Counted from the stretch's first letter, positions 44,941-54,167 are shown. The stretch is DNA of 64,000 nt from Ignavibacteriota bacterium (GCA_016713565.1 JADJOX010000001.1:62001-126000); one strand, 5' to 3'. The notes: generated from the sequence alone by a model not told the origin. Numbers and translations: made by a program.

Positions 44941-45762
44941 ATGAATTTTAATAAAATATTTATCACTTTATTGTTTTCATCCACTATTATATTTACTCAA
45001 GAGGTGAATTTTTTTGGAAAACTTAAACAAGGTCATTTGATATTTGGCAAAGCGGAAAATGTTGCTGATATTACAATAGATTCGGCTAAAATATCATTTG
45101 ATAAATTTGGAAATTTCATTTTCGGTTTTGATAGAGACGATACTGCTGAACACATATTTGTTTTTAAATTTGATAATAAAACAATCGTTAAGAAACTTAC
45201 ACCCAAAAAAGAAAATTATAATATTCAAAGAATTAAGGGTATGAAGCAAAAATATATTGAAGCACCGAATGAAGAATTACCGAGAATTGAAAAAGAAAGA
45301 GAAATATCGAAAGCGGCAAGGGAAAAAGTCGGAAGCGTAAAAGATTTGTTATATCTTAAGGGTTTCGTAAAACCGATTGAAAAAGCCAGAATATCAAGTG
45401 TTTTCGGAAGTCAGAGAATATTAAACGGTATACCTAAAAATATGCATAATGGAATTGATTTTGCCGCGCCGCTTGGAACACCGGTAAAAGCAATGGCTGA
45501 TGGGGTTGTTCATCTTTCCGCGGATAACTTTTATTACAGCGGAAATTATATATTATTAGATCACGGTTTGGGTTTAAATTCATTTTATCTGCATCTTAGT
45601 AAAAGTTTTGTAAAAGTTGGTCAATCGGTTAAGAAAGGCGAAATTATTGGTGAAGTCGGTACTACAGGAAGATCAACAGGTCCGCATTTGCATTGGGGAG
45701 TTCAATGGTTTGATAAAAGAGTTGATCCAAATTCTGTTTTTGATTTTAAAGAAGGGAAATAA
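44941..45762 (+). CDS. Exported M23-family (LytM-type) metallopeptidase
   Basis: A 273-residue protein, exported by a signal peptide (about 1-20, ending IIFTQ). A beta-rich N-terminal region (about 21-120) precedes a peptidase M23 domain: IPKNMHNGIDFAAPLGTPVK with the H-x(n)-D zinc ligands (H..GIDF), then GRSTGPHLHWGVQWFDKRVD with the HLH motif. Such enzymes cleave peptide cross-links in peptidoglycan or activate amidases. All metal ligands are present. The threonyl-tRNA editing-domain gene begins one base after its stop. Confidence 0.95.
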   Translation: MNFNKIFITLLFSSTIIFTQEVNFFGKLKQGHLIFGKAENVADITIDSAKISFDKFGNFIFGFDRDDTAEHIFVFKFDNKTIVKKLTPKKENYNIQRIKGMKQKYIEAPNEELPRIEKEREISKAAREKVGSVKDLLYLKGFVKPIEKARISSVFGSQRILNGIPKNMHNGIDFAAPLGTPVKAMADGVVHLSADNFYYSGNYILLDHGLGLNSFYLHLSKSFVKVGQSVKKGEIIGEVGTTGRSTGPHLHWGVQWFDKRVDPNSVFDFKEGK

Positions 45763-45763
45763 A

Positions 45764-46174
45764 TTGAAGCTGTTAATCTTTTACGTTAACTCATTTTCAT
45801 TTGAAACAAATCACAAAGGTTTAGAATCTGCCGTTGAATCGAATATTAAAGAAGAAATTAATAATGCAGTATTAGGTTTTATTCATGTCGAAGAAAAAGA
45901 TGAGAGCAATAGCTCTGATGTTGAAACAAAACTAATCAAGAATTTAAAATGGGCTGCGCGTAAAAATGAAACAAACAGAATAATTCTCCATTCATTCAAT
46001 CACTTATCGGAAAGCAGCGCTAATCCCGAGTTTACAAAAAAAATGTTAAATAACGCCGAATTTAGATTAAGGAATTCTGAATATTCGGTATCTCAAACTC
46101 CATTTGGTTATTTTTTGAATATTAAAATGGATGCTCCGGGAAATCCATTAGCAAGAATATTTAAGGAATTTTAA
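45764..46174 (+). CDS. Freestanding threonyl-tRNA synthetase editing domain, archaeal type
   Basis: A 136-residue protein starting at TTG 45764 (GGGA six bases upstream, one base after the peptidase stop). It corresponds to PF08915, the editing domain of archaeal ThrRS, a D-aminoacyl-tRNA deacylase (DTD)-like fold that removes Ser from tRNA-Thr. Visible hallmarks: the N-terminal LKLLIFYVNSFSFETNH, the mid-chain NNAVLGFIHVEEKDE, the NRIILHSFNHLSESSANPEF segment and the C-terminal TPFGYFLNIKMDAPGNPLAR. Here it is not fused to a synthetase. It is probably a trans-editing factor or a relative; bacterial examples are known but few. The frame runs on upstream to 45617, but that part is out of frame inside the peptidase gene and is not coding. 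Confidence 0.8.
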   Translation: MKLLIFYVNSFSFETNHKGLESAVESNIKEEINNAVLGFIHVEEKDESNSSDVETKLIKNLKWAARKNETNRIILHSFNHLSESSANPEFTKKMLNNAEFRLRNSEYSVSQTPFGYFLNIKMDAPGNPLARIFKEF

Positions 46175-46297
46175 TTCTCCGGTTTTTTGCCTTAACTTAT
46201 CAAATAATTTATAATTTTATTTATTTTACTTCACGGCATAATTACAAGTTCGCAAATATTTATTCATATAATCATTACATGAACGAGGGAAACAAAC

Positions 46298-48532
46298 TTG
46301 AAAAATAAAATAATTTTTCTTTGTTTAATTTCTTTACTTAATACAAAAAATTTTTCACAGCTTTTAACACTGCCGCATAATTGGCAGTTTAAGACGGGAG
46401 ATAATTTAGAATACATGCAAAGTGATATTAATGATTCTGAATGGGATTCTATATATGTTCCGGCAAACTGGGAAAATCAAGGTTATGAAAATTACAATGG
46501 ATTTGGATGGTACAGAGTTCATTTCAATATTAATATTGATTCAATAAAAAGTACGGAATTAATGCTGCTGTTAGGAAAAATAGATGATGCCGATGAAACA
46601 TATTTAAATGACAAATTGCTTGGAAAGACGGGATCGGTCGCGCCGAATTACAGCACTGCGTGGAATTTACAGCGAGCTTATGAAATTCCTCATGGTTTGT
46701 TGAAAAATGAAAATACTTTGGCTGTAAGAGTTTATGATGAAGTTGGCGGAGGCGGAATTTACGGAGGTGAATTTGGAATATGCGATAAGGAGACTTACAT
46801 TGATCTGCTGAATTTGAAGCCGGCTCCCAAAAAATCTTTCAATCAAATAGTTACGTCAAACGGACTAATATCAGCCGTTTATAACGAACTTTCAAATTCA
46901 GTTGAATACGTAAAGCCTTATATATTTAGAGATTTTGATTCAACTCATTCAGTTAAACCGTTTGTCTATAATATTAAATTGAATGCAAATATTAAGCCCG
47001 GTAAAATTGAATATTTTGATAACACTCACGTAATTTGCGCTGATTATGAAAAGTATAAAGTTTATTATTTCGCGCCCTTTACTACATCAGATAAAATATT
47101 TTACGCCGCGATTGCGGGTAAAAATGAAGATGTTAAAAATCTCAAATTTACTTATGAAAAATCATATTGCAATATTTTAAGCGAAGAAAAAATTATTTCA
47201 TTTCCTAATAACGAAATTGTAAAATATTTTCTATTCTCTTTCAACGATTCACTGCAAAGCAATACTCAAGATTTTCAAAAAGCTTTATCAATATTAGATT
47301 CAATAAATATGCTTGATAATGAGATTTTATTTATGAAAAATGTTTTTGCCAAATCGCATTATCCGCAGAATATTTCGGCAGACGAAAAAAATCTTTATGA
47401 GCAATCGATTACAGTTTTAAAAATGGGACAAGTTGCAGATAATGAAATATTCCCTAAATCGCGCGGACAAATAATCGCTTCTCTTTTGCCAGGCAATTGG
47501 AATATCGGATGGGTGAGAGACGCAGTTTACTCAATTATGGCATTGAATAAATTGAACTTATTTGATGAGGCAAAAAGCGCTATTAACTTTTTCCTTAATG
47601 CCGATGCCGGATATTATAAAAATTTTATCTTAAAGGAAGACGGAATTGATTACGGCGTCAAATCCGATTACCAAATAAGTGTTTGCAGATATTTTGGCCC
47701 AGGTGTTGAAGAAGCTGATGGCGGTGATAATCCGAATATTGAGCTTGATGGTTTTGGATTATTTTTAATTGGATTTTCGGATTATATAAATCAAAGCAAT
47801 GATATAGAATTCCTTAAGGCAAACTATGAAAAAATAAATAAACTTATTGCTGATCCGATACTCACTTTTATTGATTCAAATAAAATCATTAGAACTGAAT
47901 CCGGACCATGGGAATATCATCTTCCCGGAAAGCAGTACGCATTTACAGCAAATGTAAATTCAGTTGGATTAAGAAATTATTCCGAATTGCTAAAGCATAA
48001 TTCTCTTAATAATTATGAAAAATATTTTTCAGCCCACAAAGAATTGACGGAAGGGATAAAAAATAATTTTATTTATGAAGGCAAAACAATTAAGGGATTT
48101 AAAGCTGCGGAAAACCCAAATACAAAGGATTTTTACGACGGCGGAACAATAGAAATATTTAATTTCAATATTATTACCGACCAGAAATTTTATGAAAGTT
48201 ATTATAATGATTATGAAAATAATTTGCGAATTAGCGAGCGCAGAGGCTTTTCAAGGTTGAATAATCCCGATTGGTATACAATAAGTGAATGGCCTTTTTT
48301 AAATATGAGAATTATTTCCACTTTGCTTAAATTTAAAAAATATGAAAAGGCAAAACAACTCTTTGATTGGACAACAAATTATTCAAAGTTAAATCATAAT
48401 TTAATAGCCGAACTTTATGATCATGATACTGAAAATTACGGCGGTGAAATTCCAATGGTTGGTTATGGCGCCGGCGCATATATTCTTACATTAAATGATA
48501 TGGCAGCTTATTTGTATAGTTTTAAGAAATAG
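46298..48532 (+). CDS. Exported glycoside hydrolase, GH15-like with N-terminal beta-sandwich
   Basis: A 744-residue exported protein with a signal peptide (ending near NFSQ). The N-terminal sandwich (about 22-170: LPHNWQFKTGDNLEYMQSDI, IYVPANWENQGYENYNGFGW, LNDKLLGKTGSVAPNYSTAW) resembles the sugar-binding domain of GH2 enzymes. After a linker domain (about 185-345), an (alpha/alpha)6 catalytic domain (about 350-744) resembles GH15 glucoamylases, with GNWNIGWVRDAVYSIMALNK, and ESGPWEYHLPGKQYAFTANV near the acid/base region. The GxGxEEADGGDNP loop may bind substrate. The start is TTG at 46298 with GAGGGA eight bases upstream. It converges on the M24 peptidase through a 14-bp hairpin. The substrate (alpha-glucan or other) is not fixed. 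Confidence 0.85.
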   Translation: MKNKIIFLCLISLLNTKNFSQLLTLPHNWQFKTGDNLEYMQSDINDSEWDSIYVPANWENQGYENYNGFGWYRVHFNINIDSIKSTELMLLLGKIDDADETYLNDKLLGKTGSVAPNYSTAWNLQRAYEIPHGLLKNENTLAVRVYDEVGGGGIYGGEFGICDKETYIDLLNLKPAPKKSFNQIVTSNGLISAVYNELSNSVEYVKPYIFRDFDSTHSVKPFVYNIKLNANIKPGKIEYFDNTHVICADYEKYKVYYFAPFTTSDKIFYAAIAGKNEDVKNLKFTYEKSYCNILSEEKIISFPNNEIVKYFLFSFNDSLQSNTQDFQKALSILDSINMLDNEILFMKNVFAKSHYPQNISADEKNLYEQSITVLKMGQVADNEIFPKSRGQIIASLLPGNWNIGWVRDAVYSIMALNKLNLFDEAKSAINFFLNADAGYYKNFILKEDGIDYGVKSDYQISVCRYFGPGVEEADGGDNPNIELDGFGLFLIGFSDYINQSNDIEFLKANYEKINKLIADPILTFIDSNKIIRTESGPWEYHLPGKQYAFTANVNSVGLRNYSELLKHNSLNNYEKYFSAHKELTEGIKNNFIYEGKTIKGFKAAENPNTKDFYDGGTIEIFNFNIITDQKFYESYYNDYENNLRISERRGFSRLNNPDWYTISEWPFLNMRIISTLLKFKKYEKAKQLFDWTTNYSKLNHNLIAELYDHDTENYGGEIPMVGYGAGAYILTLNDMAAYLYSFKK

Positions 48533-48567
48533 AATATTATCAAAAAAAGTTCAATAATATTCTATTT
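48527..48567. terminator. Bidirectional hairpin terminator between GH15-like and M24 genes
   Basis: Perfect 14-bp inverted repeat (AAATAGAATATTAT at 48527-48540; ATAATATTCTATTT at 48554-48567; 13-base loop) covering the stop codon of the glycosidase and ending 21 bases short of the leftward peptidase. Sequence on both sides is A/T-rich, so it can serve either direction. Confidence 0.75.
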
Positions 48568-48587
48568 TATTGAATGTTAATTTTGGA

Positions 48588-49778
48588 CTATTTAATTATA
48601 TATAATTCTGTTTGCGGTTTGGATAAATATTCAACGCCATTTTCTTTGATCCAAACAATTTCTTCCATTGTTGCAATTCCGTAATTTTTAATTGGAAGTC
48701 TGGGTTCAATTGTGAAAACATTTCCTAATTCCAAAGGAAGAAGAGGAAGATTTCCGTACCGTTCCCATTTAGGTCCCATCATTGCCCCGCCATCATGCGC
48801 AACTCTGCCAACTTGATGACCTAAACCATGAGGATATTCTTCATAGCCGTTTTCAACAATATAACTGCGCGCGATATTATCAATTTCCCATGCTAGCTTT
48901 CCTGGCTTCATAGCGTCACCGGATTTTATAATTGCGTTTTTAATTACGTTAAAACCCCTTAAAACTTCTTCGGGAGCTTGAGTTTCTTCTTCTTTTAAAA
49001 CATACCAAGTTCTTTGCAAATCTGCGCAGTATCCGTTTTTCTTTACTCCAAAATCCATATTTATAACATGACCTCTTTGAATTTTTCTATCTGTTGGTCC
49101 CGAATGTGCTCCGGCTGTATCTGGTCCGGTAAATACAGCGGGACAATGTTCTTCGTCCCAGGCAAAGTCAAAACCGCGTTCTTTAACTTTTCGGCGGACA
49201 AAATCCGCGACTTCTTTCTCAGTTTTACCTGGCTCAATAAAATCTGTTACTTCATCAAAAATAATTAATGTTTCTTTTATTGCATCTTTTATAAGATCAA
49301 CTTCTGCTTTAGATTTTCTCCCTCTTAAAGCTGCAACAATTTCTTCTGACGAAACAAATCTTTCAGCGTAAGGTGTTTCTTTCAGCAAATCTATTAATTC
49401 CAAATAAACACCATGAGTTAAGCCATCAGCCATTGATGAATTTCTTGAAAAATTTAATGCTATTTTATTCGGGTTATACTTGTCTAAAATATTTATTAAA
49501 TCCGCCTTAACAGATTTTAAATATGGAACAATTGTTTTAAATGTTCCTACTGATTTCATATTGGCTTCTTCAAGCGAGCCGATAATTGCAACAGTATCGC
49601 CTTCCTTGGTAATAATAAATGCCGAGTGCCAAGTTGCGCCGGTTCCAACAATCATTTCCATAATTGGATCTTTAATATTTCCGGTTTCCCTTACAAAAGT
49701 CATCCACATGTCAATATTTTTTTCTTTAAGAATTTCAGCGGCTTGTTTTTGTTTTTCTAATATTAATTGATCAGCCAT
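48588..49778 (-). CDS. M24-family Xaa-Pro aminopeptidase
   Basis: A 396-residue metallopeptidase of the M24B group. N-terminal creatinase-like domain (about 1-150: LILEKQKQAAEILKEKNIDM, MWMTFVRETG), then the pita-bread fold with all five metal ligands: D in VINMDFGVKKNGY, D in CADLQRTWYV, H in HGLGHQVGRVAH, E in VFTIEPRLPI and E in TMEEIVWIKE. It hydrolyses the N-terminal residue before proline in peptides. It is cytoplasmic, without a signal. It is convergent with the glycosidase and stands as a single gene. Confidence 0.93.
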   Translation of the reverse strand: MADQLILEKQKQAAEILKEKNIDMWMTFVRETGNIKDPIMEMIVGTGATWHSAFIITKEGDTVAIIGSLEEANMKSVGTFKTIVPYLKSVKADLINILDKYNPNKIALNFSRNSSMADGLTHGVYLELIDLLKETPYAERFVSSEEIVAALRGRKSKAEVDLIKDAIKETLIIFDEVTDFIEPGKTEKEVADFVRRKVKERGFDFAWDEEHCPAVFTGPDTAGAHSGPTDRKIQRGHVINMDFGVKKNGYCADLQRTWYVLKEEETQAPEEVLRGFNVIKNAIIKSGDAMKPGKLAWEIDNIARSYIVENGYEEYPHGLGHQVGRVAHDGGAMMGPKWERYGNLPLLPLELGNVFTIEPRLPIKNYGIATMEEIVWIKENGVEYLSKPQTELYIIK

Positions 49779-49830
49779 TATAAATCTCCCAAATTTATTA
49801 TAACATATATAATTTTAAACTAATAATAAT

Positions 49831-50037
49831 TTACCTGCCAACAAACTTTTTTAAAATATTTTCATCGGAAGTAGCTAAAATTTGCTCTTTGCAATTTGCA
49901 CAAATAAATTTAACTGATTTTGGTTTCGCGCTTAAACCTAATATTGTTAAAAGAAACCATCCCCATTTTGAATATTCGCATTCATGAATGACCAATGGAT
50001 GATCATATTTGTGTCCGCATTTACAATGTTCGTTCAT
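49831..50037 (-). CDS. Small zinc-ribbon-like protein
   Basis: A 68-residue protein with CKCGH near the N-terminus and ICANCKEQI (C-x-x-C) near residue 47, enough for a single metal site. A hydrophobic middle (YSKWGWFLLTILGLSAKP) could be a buried core or a short membrane-contacting segment. I know no named family for it. It is probably its own transcript, 52 bases upstream of the M24 gene. The cysteine pattern supports real coding. Confidence 0.65.
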   Translation of the reverse strand: MNEHCKCGHKYDHPLVIHECEYSKWGWFLLTILGLSAKPKSVKFICANCKEQILATSDENILKKFVGR

Positions 50038-50134
50038 AATAAAAAATGATTATTATATGAAAATACTAAAATGCATTTAGATTTTATAGAATATTTCTAT
50101 ATTTACACAATGTTTTAACGAAAAAAGGATTAAA

Positions 50135-50956
50135 GTGGAAATAAAAACCGCAATTATTGATTTGTATAATGGTGAAGAAAATCAAGGAATGAGATGTATT
50201 AAAGACATTTTGGAAGAAACAAATGAAAAGAAATCTGACATTAATTTAACATACAATATATTTGAATCGAGAAATAAAAATGAAGTTCCTTCTAGCGACT
50301 ACGATATTTACATTTCTTCTGGCGGACCAGGTGATCCATTTGACGGTGAAGGTACAAAATGGGAAAAAAAGTATTTTAATTTAATGGATAAGATTTGGTC
50401 TCATAACCAAAACAATAAAAGTAAAAAAAAATATGTGATATTCATTTGTCATTCGTTTCAAATTATGGCAAGATATTTCAAACTTGGTGAAGTTATACCG
50501 AGAAATTCCAGATCATTTGGAATTCTACCTGTTCATAAAACTGAAATTGGAAGGCTTGATAATATTTTGCACGGGCTGCCTGATATTTTTTACGGTGCCG
50601 ATTTTAGAAGTTATCAGGTTATTAGTCCGGATAAAAATGTGTTTAGGGAACTTGGCGCAAAATTAATTGCGATTGAAAAACTTAGACCGCATATTGAATT
50701 GGAAAGAGCAATGATGGCAATTAGAGTTTCCAATGAATTTATCGGTACACAATTTCACCCTGAAGCCGATATTGTTAGTATGAGGCATCATTTTGGGCAA
50801 GCTGAAAGACAAAAACAAGTTGTTGATGAATACGGAGAAAAAAAATTAGCCGAAATGTTAGAACATCTGGAAAACCCGGATAATATTATTTTAACTCGTA
50901 ATACGGTAATTCCAAATTTTTTAAATATTGCAATCGAAGAATTAAAGGTAAAATAA
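50135..50956 (+). CDS. Class I glutamine amidotransferase-like protein
   Basis: A 273-residue single-domain GATase1. The catalytic triad is visible: nucleophile C106 in VIFICHSFQI (the usual G-x-C-x-G is FICHSFQ here), and H208/E210 in GTQFHPEAD. The oxyanion strand SSGGPGDPFD (residues 61-70) is typical of GMP-synthase-like amidotransferases. The mid-region has GVLPVHK-like IPRNSRSFGILPVHKTEIGR. The acceptor partner is not encoded beside it. GTG start at 50135 with AAGGA upstream. It might act on a carboxylate of a small metabolite. Confidence 0.85.
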   Translation: MEIKTAIIDLYNGEENQGMRCIKDILEETNEKKSDINLTYNIFESRNKNEVPSSDYDIYISSGGPGDPFDGEGTKWEKKYFNLMDKIWSHNQNNKSKKKYVIFICHSFQIMARYFKLGEVIPRNSRSFGILPVHKTEIGRLDNILHGLPDIFYGADFRSYQVISPDKNVFRELGAKLIAIEKLRPHIELERAMMAIRVSNEFIGTQFHPEADIVSMRHHFGQAERQKQVVDEYGEKKLAEMLEHLENPDNIILTRNTVIPNFLNIAIEELKVK

Positions 50957-50967
50957 TTTTAAGAAAG

Positions 50968-51591
50968 TTAAATATTTTTAATATATAAATCCTTGACGGT
51001 TTTATCTCGGAGAAATCCGATTTTTGTAAGATATTTTTGATGTGATTCAACATTAGATTCCGCAGTTAATATTTTATAACCTTTTTTTACAAAATGATTT
51101 GACTGTGCAAAGTAAATAAATCTCGCGTTCTTCAAATCCCTATAATCAGGTATTGCGTAATCAAGTTCAATTAATATCCTTTGTGTATCAACTTCCTTAT
51201 ATGCAAACAACCCAACGGGAATTAAATTCCTTAGTATAAAAAAACTTTTATCTTCATCAATTTTGGAAATTTCAAAATTCGGAAAAAATTTCAAAATGTC
51301 GGTTTTATAAAAATCATAAAATTTATTTAATAATGAACCATGTGAATTTTCAATTTGCAATAACGTAAAATATTCTTTCTTTCGCTTCATTTCTATTATG
51401 TAATAAATATCAACAGCGGAAATGAAACTATTTAAAACGAATACCGGAATTGCTCCAACCATTAAACCATATGTCGCAAATGTTGCAGCTCCTATAAGAT
51501 TAATTCTTCTTAAGTAAAAAATATTTTTCATCATTAGGGAAATTGCGACTAATGCCGAACCCGTATAACCAATAATTTCTATAAAATTCAT
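50968..51591 (-). CDS. YgjV-like membrane protein with C-terminal soluble domain
   Basis: A 207-residue protein. The N-terminal part (about 1-75) has three helices in the YgjV-like (inner membrane) style: IEIIGYTGSALVAISLMMKN, YLRRINLIGAATFATYGLMV and FVLNSFISAVDIYYI. The C-terminal half (about 85-207) is soluble: DEDKSFFILRNLIPVGLFAY and IELDYAIPDYRDLKNARFI, followed by YKILTAESNVESHQKYLTKI, resembling the acetyl-CoA region of GNAT proteins. So it may be a membrane-tethered acyltransferase, but no canonical R-x-x-G-x-G is seen. It converges with the amidotransferase, 11 bases apart. Confidence 0.75.
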   Translation of the reverse strand: MNFIEIIGYTGSALVAISLMMKNIFYLRRINLIGAATFATYGLMVGAIPVFVLNSFISAVDIYYIIEMKRKKEYFTLLQIENSHGSLLNKFYDFYKTDILKFFPNFEISKIDEDKSFFILRNLIPVGLFAYKEVDTQRILIELDYAIPDYRDLKNARFIYFAQSNHFVKKGYKILTAESNVESHQKYLTKIGFLRDKTVKDLYIKNI

Positions 51592-51724
51592 AAGTTTTTA
51601 AAATAATTATGTGAATAAATTAGCGATGTTATTTATTTTAACACAATTATTTTTGTTTGTAACATGAAATAATTGTAAGTGTTAAGATAAACTAAAATTA
51701 AATATTATCTGCAAACTAAATTTT

Positions 51725-52474
51725 ATGAATACATTTTTTGAATTAATTTTACTTTTTACTGCCGGGGTTATAACAAGTTTTATTAACGTAATGGCAGGAG
51801 GCGGTTCAACCTTAACGCTTCCAATTTTAATTTTTTTGGGTTTAGACGCGCCGGTTGCAAACGGAACAAACAGACTTGGGATATTATCTCAAAGTATTTT
51901 TGGCGCTCTTTCGTTTCATAATCAAAAAATAAGTCAAATTAAGTTAAGTATTAAATTAAGTTTATTAACACTTCCCGGAGCAATAATAGGCGCATTTTAC
52001 TCGACAAAAATTGAAAATGAGCTTTTCGAAAAAATTCTTGGCGTTGTAATGATAGGAATCGTAATTACAATGTTGATCCCAAATTCCAAAAAAGTCTTAA
52101 ATGATAAAATATATGAAAAGCTTCCATGGTTAATTTATCCATCAATGCTGGCGCTTGGATTTTACGGCGGATTTATTCAGGTAGGAATAGGATTTTTATT
52201 AATGCTTACATTGCACAATATCTTAAAGTTAAATTTGGTATATGTAAACTTTCACAAAGTATTTATTGTTTTGATATATACAATTCCGGCATTTTTAATT
52301 TTCGTATTTACAAATAACGTTAATTGGTTATATGGAATAAGTCTATCAGCCGGCAGTGGACTCGGAGCTTGGTGGGCGGCAAAAGTTGCGGTCAGAAGGG
52401 GAGAAAAAGTAATTAAAATAATTTTAATAGTATCAATTATTATAATGGCTTATCAGTTACTAATCGGATTCTAA
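51725..52474 (+). CDS. TauE/SafE-family permease
   Basis: A 249-residue membrane protein with about eight helices. VITSFINVMAGGGSTLTLPI (residues 15-34) and DAPVANGTNRLGILSQSIFG are the family signature, with LGFYGGFIQVGIGFLLMLTL repeated in the second half. TauE/SafE proteins export sulfite, sulfoacetate or similar anions, or take up small acids. It is followed after four bases by a methyltransferase gene; a link between them is not evident. Confidence 0.92.
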   Translation: MNTFFELILLFTAGVITSFINVMAGGGSTLTLPILIFLGLDAPVANGTNRLGILSQSIFGALSFHNQKISQIKLSIKLSLLTLPGAIIGAFYSTKIENELFEKILGVVMIGIVITMLIPNSKKVLNDKIYEKLPWLIYPSMLALGFYGGFIQVGIGFLLMLTLHNILKLNLVYVNFHKVFIVLIYTIPAFLIFVFTNNVNWLYGISLSAGSGLGAWWAAKVAVRRGEKVIKIILIVSIIIMAYQLLIGF

Positions 52475-52478
52475 AATT

Positions 52479-53087
52479 ATGAATGATAAAAAGCATTGGT
52501 ATGATGGAAAATTTTATGATAAATTCATTGCGCCGAACCAGGATAAAATATTTGAACAAATAATAAAAATAATTGCAAAAGACACTTTGATTTTGGATGT
52601 AGGCTGCGGAACCGGCAGATTGGCGTTTCAATTATCCGGACACTGCAAAAAAATTGTAGGCGTCGATCTTTCATCTAAAAATATTGCTGTGGCAAATATG
52701 AATCACAACTCAGAATTCAATAATGTTGAATTCCTTCACGGAAGTATCGCCGAAGTAAAACAAAAATATTCATACAAATTTGATTATGCAGTTCTTACGT
52801 TTGTTATTCACGAAGTACCTGAAAAGGAAAGACTGGATTTATTGACATCCATTAAGAGTGTTTGCGGGAAAATAATAATCTGTGATTATATTGCTCCGAC
52901 TCCAAAATCTATTTGGGGAAAACAAAATGTTGTTGTCGAATTTCTTGCCGGAAAGGATCACTATATGAATTTTAAGAACTACATTAAAAACGGCGGCTTG
53001 GATTATTTGGTGAAAGAAGCTAATCTTGAAAAGAAATTCGAAGTCAAAAACCAACCGCAAACAACTCATCTTGTTGTTTTGGAATAA
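52479..53087 (+). CDS. Class I SAM-dependent methyltransferase
   Basis: A 202-residue methyltransferase. The nucleotide-binding motif LILDVGCGTGRLAFQLSGHC (about residues 36-55), the acidic IVGVDLSSKNIAVA and the post-motif VEFLHGSIAEV and FDYAVLTFVIHEVPEKERLD are typical of Rossmann-type methyltransferases such as the UbiE-like group. The substrate cannot be inferred. It begins MNDKKHWYDGKFYDKFI. It follows the TauE permease by four bases and is followed by 111 bases of A/T-rich non-coding DNA. Confidence 0.9.
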   Translation: MNDKKHWYDGKFYDKFIAPNQDKIFEQIIKIIAKDTLILDVGCGTGRLAFQLSGHCKKIVGVDLSSKNIAVANMNHNSEFNNVEFLHGSIAEVKQKYSYKFDYAVLTFVIHEVPEKERLDLLTSIKSVCGKIIICDYIAPTPKSIWGKQNVVVEFLAGKDHYMNFKNYIKNGGLDYLVKEANLEKKFEVKNQPQTTHLVVLE

Positions 53088-53198
53088 ATATACTACGGCT
53101 TGAATACGATTAACTTTGTTGATCAACTCGGACGCTAAAAGACGTTGTCGTTGAATTTTTAAAACAAGATATTGAAATTATCAAGACGGCAAAGAATA

Positions 53199-54167
53199 TC
53201 ACAAATATTTATTTACTGCTTTAGTCAATCTATCCATAATTGCAGAGCCAAGACCAATGTTATCCACTTTTTCCACAAGGATTAAATCCAAATTTGAATT
53301 TTCCAATTCATGCAGATGCGCAAATAAATTTGATGCGGCTTCGTGTAAGTCAGCTTTTCCGGAAAGCACTTTAATAATTCTAAATTTATCAGCATTTTTA
53401 ATTTCGCTGAAAAAAATGACGCCGATATTTTTGTTTAAATAATCTTGCAATATATTTTCACTATAAAAATAAATAGGAATATTCGGCGCGTAATGAATAT
53501 TTAATTGTCCGGGAGAATTAGGTGAAATTGAATTTTGATTCAGACTTGATAATTTCCCAATTACTTTTTCAATTCTTTCCCTGGCAATGCCTCCGGGTCG
53601 TAATAAAATTTGAGAATTGTCGGTTACTTCAATTATTGTAGATTCGACGCCTACTTCGCAGTTTCCGCCGTCTAAAATAATATCAACTTTATTTCCCAGT
53701 TGTTTAACAACGTGTTCGGCTTTAGTCGGACTTAATTTACTAAAACTATTTGCGCTTGGTGCGGCAATTGGTTTTCCCAATTTGGAAATTAATTCCAATG
53801 CGATTTGATTATTTGGCATTCTTACGGCAACGGTTTCTAATCCGGAAGTTACGATATAAGGTACATTGTTTTTCTTTTTTAGAATTAGAGTTAAAGGTCC
53901 GGGCCAAAAATTATCTATTAATTGAGATATTTTTTCGTTAGAATTTTCAGCAATTTCATTCAGCATATCTAATGAAGAAACGTGTAAAATCAACGGGTTA
54001 AAAGTGGGACGTTGTTTTACTTCAAATATTTTAGAAACGGCAATATCATTTAATCCGTCAGCGCCTAAACCGTATACTGTTTCTGTCGGAAAAGCTACAA
54101 GTCCGCCGGATTTAAGTTTTTCAACGGCAAGATTAATATTTTTTGAAGTTGCTTCTAAAAGTTTCAT
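53199..54167 (-). CDS. tsaC: L-threonylcarbamoyladenylate synthase (TsaC/Sua5)
   Basis: Forms threonylcarbamoyl-AMP for the t6A37 modification of tRNA. The YrdC domain shows KSGGLVAFPTETVYGLGADG (about 19-38), KQRPTFNPLILHVSSLD, ETVAVRMPNN and AAPSANSFSKLSPTKAEHV. The length of 322 residues and the C-terminal Sua5 domain (about 215-322: SPGQLNIHYAPNIPIYFYSE and beyond) show the longer Sua5 type. It is divergent from the inositol-phosphatase gene. The rest of the tRNA t6A pathway is not in the window. Confidence 0.93.
   Translation of the reverse strand: MKLLEATSKNINLAVEKLKSGGLVAFPTETVYGLGADGLNDIAVSKIFEVKQRPTFNPLILHVSSLDMLNEIAENSNEKISQLIDNFWPGPLTLILKKKNNVPYIVTSGLETVAVRMPNNQIALELISKLGKPIAAPSANSFSKLSPTKAEHVVKQLGNKVDIILDGGNCEVGVESTIIEVTDNSQILLRPGGIARERIEKVIGKLSSLNQNSISPNSPGQLNIHYAPNIPIYFYSENILQDYLNKNIGVIFFSEIKNADKFRIIKVLSGKADLHEAASNLFAHLHELENSNLDLILVEKVDNIGLGSAIMDRLTKAVNKYL

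Noticed and set aside
45617..45763. Upstream extension of the Thr-editing-domain frame to an ATG at 45617
   Set aside because: It lies wholly inside the M23 peptidase gene in another frame, and the family's N-terminus begins at the TTG at 45764.
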